The position numbers were made by a program, and so were the translations under genes. From the NCBI RefSeq assembly GCF_001425355.1, contig NZ_LMQN01000015.1, positions 295,862 through 359,861 of the forward strand: 64,000 nt of DNA, read 5' to 3'. The stretch's first letter is position 1; every line of letters begins with the position of its first letter. This document shows, one piece after another, positions 18,189-26,504 of the stretch. The notes under the pieces were generated by a model. That model did not search any database and was not told where the DNA came from. It was given only the letters and a program-made list of their open reading frames with translations. This stretch comes from Chryseobacterium sp. Leaf405 (GTDB lineage Bacteria; Bacteroidota; Bacteroidia; Flavobacteriales; Weeksellaceae).

Positions 18189-18449
18189 TTAAATCTTAAA
18201 AATAGCCGTTACCAGCAGGCTTCCTTCATCTTCAAAAATATAATGAATATTCACCGGAAAATCTTCCATGGTTTTTACGGTGACTTCTTTATGTCTGGTT
18301 TCTTGGTTTTCTGTTCGTTGGATGATTTCGTTGATAGAAGTTTTTAAATCTTCAAGAAAATCGTTTCCTTTTTTTTCTTTTTCAGCATTAAATACACGCA
18401 TAAGAAGTCTTATGTCATTTTTTGCGATAGAAGAGAGGAGGACTTTCAT
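18189..18449 (-). CDS. RelE/ParE-type toxin of a type II toxin-antitoxin pair
   Basis: This small 86-residue protein has the helix-helix-beta-sheet pattern of the RelE/ParE superfamily: N-terminal MKVLLSSIAKNDIRLLM, two charged helices (about residues 20-50), and a C-terminal sheet with FPVNIHYIFEDEGSLLVTAIFKI. It starts five bases after the stop of the antitoxin gene in the same direction, the usual antitoxin-first order. Whether it attacks gyrase (ParE) or mRNA (RelE) cannot be told from sequence. The pair is followed by its own terminator. Confidence 0.75.
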   Translation of the reverse strand: MKVLLSSIAKNDIRLLMRVFNAEKEKKGNDFLEDLKTSINEIIQRTENQETRHKEVTVKTMEDFPVNIHYIFEDEGSLLVTAIFKI

Positions 18450-18454
18450 TTTTT

Positions 18455-18685
18455 CTATGCACAGTTCTTTTGCAGCTCAGAAATATTTTCGTAAAAATCT
18501 AATTTTGTTCTTGGATTCTCATTGTGAAACTGAATTCTGTACAAAACTTCATCTACCTGAAATTGAGGAATTGCAGATTGGTTTTTCACTTCAAAGCTTT
18601 CTACCATTTTCGCAAATGCTTCTAAGATTTCCGGACTGAAGTTTTCGATCTTAGTTTTTAAAATTTCGGCTGTTGCAATCATCAC
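18455..18685 (-). CDS. antitoxin partner of the ParE-like toxin
   Basis: This 76-residue acidic-to-neutral protein has no cysteine-rich or membrane feature except one Cys at the end. It is predicted mostly helical: MMIATAEILKTKIENFSPEILEAFAKMVESFE, then the C-terminal LYRIQFHNENPRTKLDFYENISELQ likely to wrap the toxin. It is assigned as antitoxin by size, gene order and the 5-bp spacing to the toxin. It is not a recognised RHH, Phd or XRE antitoxin by motif. The start could be Met1 or Met2. Confidence 0.7.
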   Translation of the reverse strand: MMIATAEILKTKIENFSPEILEAFAKMVESFEVKNQSAIPQFQVDEVLYRIQFHNENPRTKLDFYENISELQKNCA

Positions 18686-18908
18686 TTTAAAATTTTAAGG
18701 TTACTTGTGTTCTTTTGATGAGGTAAAGGTATGAAAAATATTTAAATTTCCAAATTTTATATTAAAATAATAGGGGTGTTTGTTTGAGATTATATTTTAT
18801 TTTAAAATTATTTGAATTTTTAGGGGGGGGTGTTTTGAATTTATTTATTTTTTTTAATGCTTGTTAATCAAATTCGTTCATTTTGACAATAAAATGTATT
18901 AATAAAAA

Positions 18909-18934
18909 AATAACCTCCGTTTCCGAAGGTTATT
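18909..18934 (-). terminator. terminator of the nfu-lipoprotein-hemH operon
   Basis: AATAACCTTCGG on the minus strand pairs with CCGGAGGTTATT-type sequence (one mismatch) and is followed by a T run. It lies immediately beyond the hemH stop. Confidence 0.8.
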
Positions 18935-18941
18935 GTATATT

Positions 18942-19964
18942 TTAAACTAAATAAAATTCATTGAGTTTTTCTTCACAAAGCGTTTTTACTACTTCGATCC
19001 AACGGTCTTCATCATTTAAACAGGGAATGTAATGGAAATTTTCTCCGCCTCCGTGCATAAACTGATGTTTTCCCTCCACAGAAATTTCTTCCAAAGTTTC
19101 CAGGCAGTCTGAAACGAAAGCAGGACAGACAATCGCAAGATTTTTGATGCCTTTTTTACCGATGCTTTCAAGAGTTTCGTCGGTGTAAGGTTCCATCCAT
19201 TTATCTTTCCCCAGTCTTGACTGGAATGTTACCATTACTTTTTCTTTCGGTAATCCTAATTTTTTAATCACAGAATTGGTAACGTCAAAACATTGATGGC
19301 GGTAACAAAACTGATGGCTCGGATTGTTTTCACGAGAACAGCAATCGTTTAAATTACAGGTTTTCGTAGGATCTGTCTTGTATATATGTCTTTCTGGAAC
19401 TCCGTGATAAGAAAATTGCAGCGCATCAAAATTTTCAGGAAGTTTTTCCTTAATGCTTTCTGCTAGACAATCGATATAAATATCTCTGTTGTAAAAAGGC
19501 TGAATGTAATTGATTTTTATATTCGGGAATTTTTCTTTTCTTACTTCTTCTGCTTTGTCAATCACCGTTTCCGTTGTGCTCATCGCATATTGCGGATACA
19601 ATGGGAAAAGTACGATTTCAGTAACTCCTTGGTCAACCAATTTCTGAATTCCCGCTTCAATACTCGGTTGAGCATATCTCATCCCGATTTCCACAGGAAC
19701 ATCAACCAATTTCTGAAGTTTTTTCTGAATTTTCTGAGTAATGACAATCAAGGGTGACCCTTCATCCGTCCAAACTGTTTTATACGCTTCGGCAGATTTA
19801 GCAGGTCTTGTGTTTAGAATAATTCCACGAACTAATAATGCACGGAAAATCCATCGGTAATCGATTACTTTCTCGTCCATCAGGAATTCGTCAAGATATT
19901 CCTTTACATCTTTTACTTCCGTAGATCTTGGCGATCCCAGATTTACTAATAGAATTCCCTTCAT
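18942..19964 (-). CDS. hemH: ferrochelatase
   Basis: HemH inserts ferrous iron into protoporphyrin IX to make heme, the last step of the pathway. The 340-residue protein begins MKGILLVNLGSPRSTEVKDV, contains LVVRGI-like ALLVRGIILNTRPAKSAEAY, and has the active-site histidine in LQFSYHGVPERH followed by the cysteine cluster CNLNDCCSRENN. The C-terminal WMEPYTDETLESIGKKGIKN and CPAFVSDCLETLEEI blocks are family signatures. It is the last gene of an operon with nfu and a small lipoprotein (gap of two bases). Both upstream and downstream steps involve iron, so the clustering is sensible. Confidence 0.96.
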   Translation of the reverse strand: MKGILLVNLGSPRSTEVKDVKEYLDEFLMDEKVIDYRWIFRALLVRGIILNTRPAKSAEAYKTVWTDEGSPLIVITQKIQKKLQKLVDVPVEIGMRYAQPSIEAGIQKLVDQGVTEIVLFPLYPQYAMSTTETVIDKAEEVRKEKFPNIKINYIQPFYNRDIYIDCLAESIKEKLPENFDALQFSYHGVPERHIYKTDPTKTCNLNDCCSRENNPSHQFCYRHQCFDVTNSVIKKLGLPKEKVMVTFQSRLGKDKWMEPYTDETLESIGKKGIKNLAIVCPAFVSDCLETLEEISVEGKHQFMHGGGENFHYIPCLNDEDRWIEVVKTLCEEKLNEFYLV

Positions 19965-19966
19965 TG

Positions 19967-20407
19967 TTAATTTAGATTTCTCAGTCTTTCATCAATTGTC
20001 GGACCATATTTTTTCTTTAAACGCAAAATATAAAGTTCCAGAGCAAAATGTTCTTCCTCTTCGGTCATTCCTAAAGATTTTAAATATTGATTGCCTTTTT
20101 GGATCATTGTTTTTGTGAATAATTGTTGATATTCTTCACCGGAATCATATACAAATTCTTCTCCTTTTAATTTTTTTATTTCCGCATTTACCTCATGATC
20201 TAATTCGTAATAATTATGAAAATAATAATCAAGAAAAGTTGTGTTTTTCTTGTTGAGTTTTTCCAGAATAAGATCCATTTTCTGAATGCTGTCTTTTGCA
20301 ACATTCATTTCTACAAGATCGTCATGAATTCCATCATTCAGCTGAGGTTCTTTTTTGCATGAAAAAAGACTCAAACCTAAACATATTAAAAGAAGAAATA
20401 TTCTCAT
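19967..20407 (-). CDS. hypothetical lipoprotein between nfu and hemH
   Basis: This 146-residue protein starts with a lipoprotein signal MRIFLLLICLGLSLFSC, so Cys17 should be lipid-modified. The mature part is highly charged and helical (Lys/Glu-rich, QKMDLILEKLNKKNTTFLDYY and EEEEHFALELYILRLKKKYG). No known family was recognised. Spacing is 11 bases from nfu and two bases to hemH, so it is in the operon. A role linked to heme or iron is only suggested by neighbours. Confidence 0.75.
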   Translation of the reverse strand: MRIFLLLICLGLSLFSCKKEPQLNDGIHDDLVEMNVAKDSIQKMDLILEKLNKKNTTFLDYYFHNYYELDHEVNAEIKKLKGEEFVYDSGEEYQQLFTKTMIQKGNQYLKSLGMTEEEEHFALELYILRLKKKYGPTIDERLRNLN

Positions 20408-20418
20408 AAGTGATGAGA

Positions 20419-21297
20419 TTATCCGTTGACAGCTTCTACCTGTTCAACCAATTCCGGTACGAATTGTTTTAAAATACTTTCAATTCCACCTTTTAATGTA
20501 GCAGTTGAGCTTGGGCAACCTGAACAAGCGCCCTGTAAAAGCATTTTTGCTGTTTTATTTTCTTTGTCGTATTCCATTAAAGAAATTTTTCCACCGTCAT
20601 TTTCTACTGCCGGAGCAACATATTCGTTTAAAATGTCAGAGATTTTCTGCTCATCATCTGTATATTCCCTGTTGATGATTTTTTCAACCGGATTTTCGTG
20701 TTTCTGAGCTTCAATATTTGAAATTTCTCCTCCGCTTTGAAGATGTTCGGCAATCAAAGCGCGAACAGCCATCATTACCTCATGCCATTCTACAGAATTG
20801 TCCCTTGTTACAGCCACGAAGTTATCTGAAATAAAAACTTCCTTAGCAAAATCAAATTCTTTGAAAAGAGCCTGTGCTAAAGGAACTCCTTCTGCCTGAT
20901 CTCTTGATTTTACTTCCACAAAACCATCTAAAAGCATTTTGCTGGAAACAAACTTCATCACATTCGGATTCGGAGTCATTTCTGCATATACCTGATACAT
21001 TTCTTTTTTCTTCTGAAGATAAATTCTGGGATTTGCCAACAATTCGTCTTCAATTACATTTTTCAGGCTTTCAACAACGTGCTCCCATTCCATGGTATCC
21101 TGTTTTGCAACTGCCACAAAATTAGCTGTAATGAAAATTCTTTCAACAAAAGGATAATTGAAAAGTTCCTGTGCCAATGGAATTTCGGAAATATCTGAAT
21201 CTCTGTCCAACTCTAAAGATCCCGGAATCAGGTTGTAGTCGGCTACAAATTTCATCACTTTCGGGTTTTCGGTCGGCTCTATAAGTATAGTATGCAT
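20419..21297 (-). CDS. NifU-like iron-sulfur scaffold/carrier with duplicated Nfu N-terminal domain
   Basis: The C-terminal NifU domain carries the [4Fe-4S]-binding CxxC motif in LLQGACSGCPSST, so the protein should deliver Fe-S clusters to target enzymes. In front of it are two homologous Nfu_N domains in tandem: one contains PTENPKVMKFVADYNLIPGS and the other TPNPNVMKFVSSKMLLDGF, each followed by a PLAQxLF segment. The start is the ATG at 21297. A TTG eight codons upstream (21321) overlaps a TATTTTTG promoter element and is rejected. Length is 292 residues. It heads an operon with a lipoprotein and hemH. Confidence 0.9.
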   Translation of the reverse strand: MHTILIEPTENPKVMKFVADYNLIPGSLELDRDSDISEIPLAQELFNYPFVERIFITANFVAVAKQDTMEWEHVVESLKNVIEDELLANPRIYLQKKKEMYQVYAEMTPNPNVMKFVSSKMLLDGFVEVKSRDQAEGVPLAQALFKEFDFAKEVFISDNFVAVTRDNSVEWHEVMMAVRALIAEHLQSGGEISNIEAQKHENPVEKIINREYTDDEQKISDILNEYVAPAVENDGGKISLMEYDKENKTAKMLLQGACSGCPSSTATLKGGIESILKQFVPELVEQVEAVNG

Positions 21298-21463
21298 TTT
21301 TTCGTTAAATTTGAGATACAAAAATACGGATTTAGAAATTAGGAGTCAGAGATTGGGAGTTAGATTTTTGCTATCGGTATCATTTAGAAATTATCAGGTA
21401 AAAATTGATTTTTTAAATTGACTCATTTTCAAATCATATTAAAATATTTTCAAATCTAAAAAT

Positions 21464-22003
21464 ATGGCACTTATAAAAGAACTTTTAGGCAAAGCACCAC
21501 AAATTGGTGAAAATACTTTTTTGGCAGAAACCGCTACCATCATCGGAGATGTTACAATGGGAACAGATTGCAGTATTTGGTACAATGCAGTGATAAGAGG
21601 TGATGTTCACTATATTAAAATGGGAAATAAAGTAAATGTTCAGGATAATGCAATGTTGCACTGTACGTACCAAAAACATCCTTTAAATATTGGAAATAAT
21701 GTATCCATCGGTCATAATGCCATTGTTCACGGATGTACCATAAAAGATAATGTTTTAATTGGAATGGGATCTATCGTAATGGATGATTGTCTGGTTGAAG
21801 AAAATTCTATTGTAGGCGCAGGTTCTGTAGTTACACAGGGAACTCATATAAAATCTGGGGAAGTTTGGGGCGGTGTTCCGGCAAGAAAAATTAAAGATAT
21901 TTCTTCGGCTTTATTAGAAGGTGAGGTTAACCGAATTGCTGATAATTATGTAAAATATTCTTCTTGGTATAAAGAGAATGTGAAAACGGTTGAAGAAATA
22001 TAA
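21464..22003 (+). CDS. gamma-carbonic-anhydrase-like protein (left-handed beta-helix)
   Basis: This 179-residue protein has the hexapeptide-repeat, left-handed beta-helix fold. Successive turns carry TIIGDVTMG, CSIWYNAVIRGD, VNVQDNAMLHC, NVSIGHNAIVHGCTI, VLIGMGSIVMDD and SIVGAGSVVTQGT. Histidines expected to bind zinc are present in the DVHYIKMG/AMLHC/SIGHNAIVHG segments, as in the YrdA/PaaY group. Catalytic activity of such proteins is often unproven. It is divergent from nfu with about 166 bp between starts. Confidence 0.9.
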   Translation: MALIKELLGKAPQIGENTFLAETATIIGDVTMGTDCSIWYNAVIRGDVHYIKMGNKVNVQDNAMLHCTYQKHPLNIGNNVSIGHNAIVHGCTIKDNVLIGMGSIVMDDCLVEENSIVGAGSVVTQGTHIKSGEVWGGVPARKIKDISSALLEGEVNRIADNYVKYSSWYKENVKTVEEI

Positions 22004-22016
22004 ATGTCAAATAATG

Positions 22017-22100
22017 AATGGTGAATTTTGCCTCATAAGTAATATTTTAGAGTCTAAATTGACAATAATTTAATTGCTCTGTAAAGCACAATTCACCATT
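22017..22100. repeat. 84-bp imperfect palindromic intergenic repeat (AATGGTGAATTTTGC type)
   Basis: AATGGTGAATTTTGC at 22017-22031 and GCACAATTCACCATT at 22086-22100 are reverse complements with one mismatch. The interior includes AATTGACAAT. A related element, with the same arm motif GGTCAATTGTGAAT, lies at 27633-27720. It has no coding capacity. Confidence 0.65.
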
Positions 22101-22105
22101 ACTTT

Positions 22106-22549
22106 TTATGAGTTTACCAATTCTGCTTTTCCATTGACACATTTTACAGCAGTTGGAGGCATGATCATCATACAATCCGACACAACCTGATATTTTTGGT
22201 TGAAAGCCTTTACTTTTTCTGTATAGTCATTAATTTTAGTTAGAATTGTAGTTTCTAATTTTTTAGGATAAGCAATGTAAAATTGAGGTCCTCCACAAGC
22301 TTTTGCACCCATCGGAGCAAAGGTCCAATCACTGGCATTCGTACATTTTTCTTTGGCAATTTCTGCTTCTATTGATGCTTTTATTTTATCAATCTGTGCC
22401 TGTTCGTATTTTTGGCTATCTTCATCTGCCGGTCTTTCGGAAATATCTTTTGGGAGATTGGTTGCTGCTTCTTTAGCAGTTCCACACGAGACAAAAATAA
22501 GCGTGGAACATAGCATTGCTGCTGAGAAATACTTTACTGATTTTAACAT
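22106..22549 (-). CDS. hypothetical lipoprotein
   Basis: This 147-residue protein has the signal MLKSVKYFSAAMLCSTLIFVSC and then a polar acidic region, so it is a likely lipoprotein with Cys22 modified. The mature part contains four further cysteines (KCTNASDW, AKACGG, SDCMMIM, AVKCVNG), suggesting two disulfides. No family was recognised. It is a single gene between a repeat element and the divergent helicase gene. Confidence 0.72.
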   Translation of the reverse strand: MLKSVKYFSAAMLCSTLIFVSCGTAKEAATNLPKDISERPADEDSQKYEQAQIDKIKASIEAEIAKEKCTNASDWTFAPMGAKACGGPQFYIAYPKKLETTILTKINDYTEKVKAFNQKYQVVSDCMMIMPPTAVKCVNGKAELVNS

Positions 22550-22631
22550 TATAATTTTTTTTCTGTTCTAAATTTTCAAAAGTTGTGCCAAGATAAAAAA
22601 TTCAAATTCATTTTCCGTAATTTTGACGGCG

Positions 22632-24758
22632 ATGAACAATCATTTTTTTGACTTAATAGAACATACCAGCAGAAGTATCTTTTTAACGGGAAAAGCGGGT
22701 ACAGGGAAAACAACATTCCTGAACGATTTTGTAAAACGAACTAAGAAAAAGCATATTGTAGTAGCCCCAACGGGGATTGCCGCAATCAATGCGGGTGGAG
22801 TTACCATCCATTCAATGTTTGGGTTGCCGTTGAGAACTTTTTTACCGACCACTGAAAGAATCGACACCAGTTTGGCAAATAATATTGCCGATCTGATGCC
22901 TCATTTCAAATACAGAAAAGACAAACTTAAATTATTAAGAGAAGTTGAAGTTTTGATTATTGATGAGGTTTCCATGCTGCGTGCCGATGTGTTGGATATG
23001 ATGGATTTTTCATTAAGATTCGTTCGACGAAATAACCAGCGTTTTGGGGGGGTACAGATGTTGTTCATTGGAGATTTGTACCAGCTTCCGCCCGTGGTGA
23101 GAGATGAACATATTCTGAAAATGTTTTACAATTCGCCTTTCTTTTTCGACAGTCATGCAGTTAAAGAAATTCCATTAATTACCATTGAATTAACGAAAGT
23201 ATATCGTCAGTCCGATGAAGGGTTTTTATCAATTTTAAATGCAATCCGTGACGGCGATGTTGCCAATATTGATTTTGATCAGTTAAATGAAAGATTCGAT
23301 CCTTCATTTGATTCCGGTGATGAACCTTATGTTTATCTGTGTTCGCATAATAAAATGGCAGACGATATCAATCAGGAAAAACTGAACGAAATTAAAGTCG
23401 ATTCAAAAATATATGAAGCCAAACTTTTTGGTGAGTTCAAAGAAAACCAATTTCCCAATGAGCAGTTTTTAGATTTAAAAATAGGAGCTCAGATCATGTT
23501 TATCAGAAATGATATTTCAGGGGAAAAGAGATATTTCAACGGAAAATTAGGTGAAATTTCTGCCTTGGATGAAAATGAAATTAAAATTATTCTCGACGGA
23601 AGTGAAAGAGAAATTACTGTAAAAAGGGAAGTTTGGGAACAGAAAAAATATTTCTTGGATACCGATAAAAATATAAAAGAGGAAGTATTGGGAAGTTTCG
23701 AACAGTTTCCAATAAAATTAGCTTGGGCTGTTACGATTCATAAAAGTCAGGGCCTTACGTTTGATAAAGTGATTATTGATGCGGGAAAAAGTTTCACAGC
23801 AGGTCAGGTTTATGTGGCATTGTCACGTTGCAGAACGTTGGAAGGAATTGTTTTGAAATCTAAAATCACACCTGAAGTTATTTTTAAAGACAACAGAATT
23901 TTAAAATTTCAGGGAGAAACTCACGCCAACGACAATGTTGAAGCGATTTTAAATAAAGAAAAATATGATTACAGCATCAGAAAAGTGCTTCGTACTGTAG
24001 ATTCTCAATGGTTGTTAAAAGAAGTGGAGGAGTGGAATAATCTGTCGATTGTTACAAAAAGTATCGATCATGTAAAATCAAATCAACTTTATCTTCAATT
24101 AAAACATGAGATTGTAAATCTTGGTAAAATCTTTGAAAAATTAGAAAGAGTTATTTTTCAAAAGGTTAATAATTTTATCAATCAGACAGAACAATGGTCT
24201 GAAATTGAGAGTAAAACCAAAGGTGCTGTTAATTTCTTTTTTACCGAAATCAGAGATAAAGTTTTCAATCCGCTGAAAGAATTTTATGCAGAAATAAAAG
24301 GCGCAAAAGGTTTAAAACAATACAATGAGGATCTACGTGTTTGGTTGGAAGATATTGAAGAATACCTGAATAGTTTAAAAGAAATCCATTTATTGGAAAC
24401 TAAACTTTTAGACGAAAAAAATGACAAGGAAGTCAGCATGAAAATTGCAAAAGTTCCGTCTCAGGTTCTGACTTTCCAATTATTCGAGCAGGGAAAAACT
24501 ATTGGCGAAATTGCACTGGAAAGAGGTCTGGTAAAGGAAACAGTTATTGGACATTTGGCAAAATTTGCAGAACAGGGTTTATTAGATATTTCAAGAGTGA
24601 TAACTTCTGATAAAATAAAGACTTTCGAAGATTTGTTTTACAAAGATCCGAAAGAAACTTTAACGGAGTGGAAAAATGCGCTACCGAGCAATTTTGAGTT
24701 TAATGAAATCAGGATTTTGATTAATCATTTTAATTATTTGAAAGAAAAAGGGAGATAA
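22632..24758 (+). CDS. PIF1-like superfamily 1B helicase with C-terminal HTH
   Basis: This protein of about 708 residues is a DNA helicase of the PIF1/RecD-like group. Motifs in order are: Walker A GKAGTGKTTF near the N-terminus; motif Ia VAPTGIAAINAGG; Walker B VLIIDEVSM; motif III GGVQMLFIGDLYQLPPV; and the late VTIHKSQGLTFDKV plus QVYVALSRCRTLEGI of motifs V-VI. The C-terminal third is helical and ends in a winged-helix-like region (LFEQGKTIGEIALERGLVKETV). The true start is the ATG at 22632. An in-frame TTG at 22623 is part of the promoter element TAATTTTG (22618-22625), six bases before the ATG. Confidence 0.9.
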   Translation: MNNHFFDLIEHTSRSIFLTGKAGTGKTTFLNDFVKRTKKKHIVVAPTGIAAINAGGVTIHSMFGLPLRTFLPTTERIDTSLANNIADLMPHFKYRKDKLKLLREVEVLIIDEVSMLRADVLDMMDFSLRFVRRNNQRFGGVQMLFIGDLYQLPPVVRDEHILKMFYNSPFFFDSHAVKEIPLITIELTKVYRQSDEGFLSILNAIRDGDVANIDFDQLNERFDPSFDSGDEPYVYLCSHNKMADDINQEKLNEIKVDSKIYEAKLFGEFKENQFPNEQFLDLKIGAQIMFIRNDISGEKRYFNGKLGEISALDENEIKIILDGSEREITVKREVWEQKKYFLDTDKNIKEEVLGSFEQFPIKLAWAVTIHKSQGLTFDKVIIDAGKSFTAGQVYVALSRCRTLEGIVLKSKITPEVIFKDNRILKFQGETHANDNVEAILNKEKYDYSIRKVLRTVDSQWLLKEVEEWNNLSIVTKSIDHVKSNQLYLQLKHEIVNLGKIFEKLERVIFQKVNNFINQTEQWSEIESKTKGAVNFFFTEIRDKVFNPLKEFYAEIKGAKGLKQYNEDLRVWLEDIEEYLNSLKEIHLLETKLLDEKNDKEVSMKIAKVPSQVLTFQLFEQGKTIGEIALERGLVKETVIGHLAKFAEQGLLDISRVITSDKIKTFEDLFYKDPKETLTEWKNALPSNFEFNEIRILINHFNYLKEKGR

Positions 24759-24808
24759 AATAAAGAAGGTTTTAATAATTAATGAATTACTAAAACCTTC
24801 TTTATTTT
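24757..24808. terminator. bidirectional terminator overlapping the stops of both converging genes
   Basis: AAATAAAGAAGGTTTTA near 24758-24774 pairs perfectly with TAAAACCTTCTTTATTT at 24791-24807, around a 16-base loop. A/T runs flank it on both sides. The stem includes part of the helicase stop codon (24756-24758) and of the stop codon of the minus-strand lipoprotein gene (24807-24809). Confidence 0.88.
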
Positions 24809-25248
24809 ATTTATTTAATAAATCGTGATTGACATGATAACCAACAATCTTGATGTCGCCATTTTTTTCTTTTTGAAGTGAAAATGTTTCCTGTGTTTTA
24901 CCTAAACCTCTTTTCACATCATAAACTAAAAGATATTCACTTCTTGGATTTGTTCCTTTTGAAACAAAAGTTTCCCATTTTACAAGATTATATTCCTGAA
25001 TAGGTCCTGTTTCATTCTGAGAAATAGTAAAAATTTCTAATAATTTTTCCTTACTGGTAATTTCAAAAAATTTATCACTAAATAATTCGTAGATCTTCTC
25101 TTGATTTCCACCATATCTCAACTCCGAATAAAATTTTTTTGAGATTTCTTCTGCATCTTTTTTATCAGATTCTCTGTTTGAAAAAGTTTCATTAAATGAA
25201 CAGCTTATTAAAAATAAAGTTATAAAAAAAGAGATAGAATTTTTTCAT
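24807..25248 (-). pseudogene. frameshifted lipoprotein gene (T7 tract in the signal peptide)
   Basis: A 104-residue frame (24807-25121) of unknown family is open but lacks a credible start: its first in-frame start-like codon is a TTG. Reading further upstream on the minus strand, an ATG at 25248 begins M-K-K-F-Y-L-F-F. After a seven-T run (plus-strand A run at 25224-25230) it enters a frame that stops soon. If the run had six T, the two parts would join as a typical lipoprotein signal, M-K-K-F-Y-L-F-F-I-T-L-F-L-I-S-C, continuing into the long frame. So this is either a pseudogene, a slippage-controlled gene or a sequencing error. The C-terminal fold (SLQKEKNGDIKIVGYHV) looks like small DUF4019-type proteins, but this is uncertain. 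Confidence 0.7.
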
Positions 25249-25430
25249 TTGAATTATAGATTTCATGGTATAAATTAATTCGGCAATATTAATAATTTCA
25301 GTTGTAAAAATATGAATATAATTATAAATTTTCAATAGTTTTTCTCTCACCACACCAATCAATCCTATCAATTACAAAAAGTAACTAATGCAATTTATTA
25401 GCCTTACATTTGTTTGGTAAAATTTGAAAT

Positions 25431-26435
25431 ATGAAAAATTTTGAAATATCGGTGTTAGATCTTGCACCTGTAAAAAAGGATAAGACAATTCACGATACTT
25501 TTCAGGACAGTTTATCTTTGGCAAATCATGCTGAAAATTTAGATTATAAAAGATTCTGGCTTGCCGAACATCACAATATGGAAAGCATTGCCAGTTCTGC
25601 GACTTCGGTTCTGATTGGTTTTATTGCCAACGGAACAAAAAAAATCAGAGTAGGATCGGGAGGAATTATGCTTCCTAATCACAGTTCATTAGTCATTGCC
25701 GAACAGTTCGGAACTTTGGAATCACTTTTCCCGGGAAGAATTGATCTTGGTTTGGGAAGAGCGCCCGGAACCGATGGTTTAACGGCACAGGCATTAGGAA
25801 GAAATCCAGCGATTATCAATCAGCAGTTTCCGAAACAGATTTTAGAATTACAGAAATATTTTTCAAAAGAAAATTCTAATGCTTTGGTTCGTGCCATTCC
25901 TGGAGAAGGTTTAGATATTCCGTTGTATATTTTAGGTTCAAGTACAGACAGTGCATTTTTGGCTGCGGAACTTGGGCTTCCTTATGCTTTTGCAGGGCAT
26001 TTTGCGCCAGAGCAAATGGAAATGGCTTTCAATATTTACAGAGAACATTTCGAGCCTTCACAATATTTAGACAAACCTTATATTCTGGCTTGCGTAAATG
26101 GAGTAGCTGCCGAAACATCGGAAGAAGCTCATAAAATATCGACGACTTTGTTTCAGGCTTTCATTAATATTGTAAGAAACGACAGAAAACCTTTTGCACC
26201 GCCGGTTGATAATATGGATGATATTTGGTCTCCGATGGAAAGATCGATGGTTTTACAGAAATTGAGACATACTTTTATAGGAAATCAATCTGAAATTGAA
26301 GAAATGCTGAAAAATTTTCAGGAAAAATTCAATGTAGACGAATTAATGATTAATTCTCATATTTATGATCATCAGAAAAGACTGGAGTCGTACGAGATTA
26401 TCAGGAAGGCTAAAGACTCGATATTCAAAGCGTAA
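25431..26435 (+). CDS. LLM-class flavin-dependent oxidoreductase (luciferase-like monooxygenase)
   Basis: This 334-residue TIM-barrel protein is of the bacterial luciferase-like family, which uses reduced FMN or F420 to oxidise a substrate. Visible features are ISVLDLAPVKKDKT at the N-terminus, RFWLAEHHNMESIASSAT, RVGSGGIMLPNHSSLVIAEQFG and FPGRIDLGLGRAPGTD, which match the MsnO8/YtmO-like group. The substrate is unknown. A TACATTTG promoter element at 25405-25412 lies 18 bases before the ATG. The next gene, ribBA, is on the same strand 69 bp away but has its own promoter element. Confidence 0.9.
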   Translation: MKNFEISVLDLAPVKKDKTIHDTFQDSLSLANHAENLDYKRFWLAEHHNMESIASSATSVLIGFIANGTKKIRVGSGGIMLPNHSSLVIAEQFGTLESLFPGRIDLGLGRAPGTDGLTAQALGRNPAIINQQFPKQILELQKYFSKENSNALVRAIPGEGLDIPLYILGSSTDSAFLAAELGLPYAFAGHFAPEQMEMAFNIYREHFEPSQYLDKPYILACVNGVAAETSEEAHKISTTLFQAFINIVRNDRKPFAPPVDNMDDIWSPMERSMVLQKLRHTFIGNQSEIEEMLKNFQEKFNVDELMINSHIYDHQKRLESYEIIRKAKDSIFKA

Positions 26436-26452
26436 TAAACCATTTATATTAA

Positions 26453-26484
26453 TTGGAGTATGCTTATTTTTATAAGTATCTTTG
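26453..26484 (+). promoter_or_regulatory. ribBA promoter
   Basis: TTG at 26453-26455 and TATCTTTG at 26477-26484, 21 bases apart, fit the flavobacterial -33/-7 pattern. They precede the ATG at 26505 by 20 bases. No FMN riboswitch can fit in the 69-bp gap. Confidence 0.7.
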
Positions 26485-26504
26485 CAAAAATTTAAAAAGT
26501 AAAA

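Noticed and set aside
26436..26504. FMN riboswitch upstream of ribBA
   Set aside because: The gap is only 69 bp and is occupied by a promoter; no RFN-type conserved sequence was seen.
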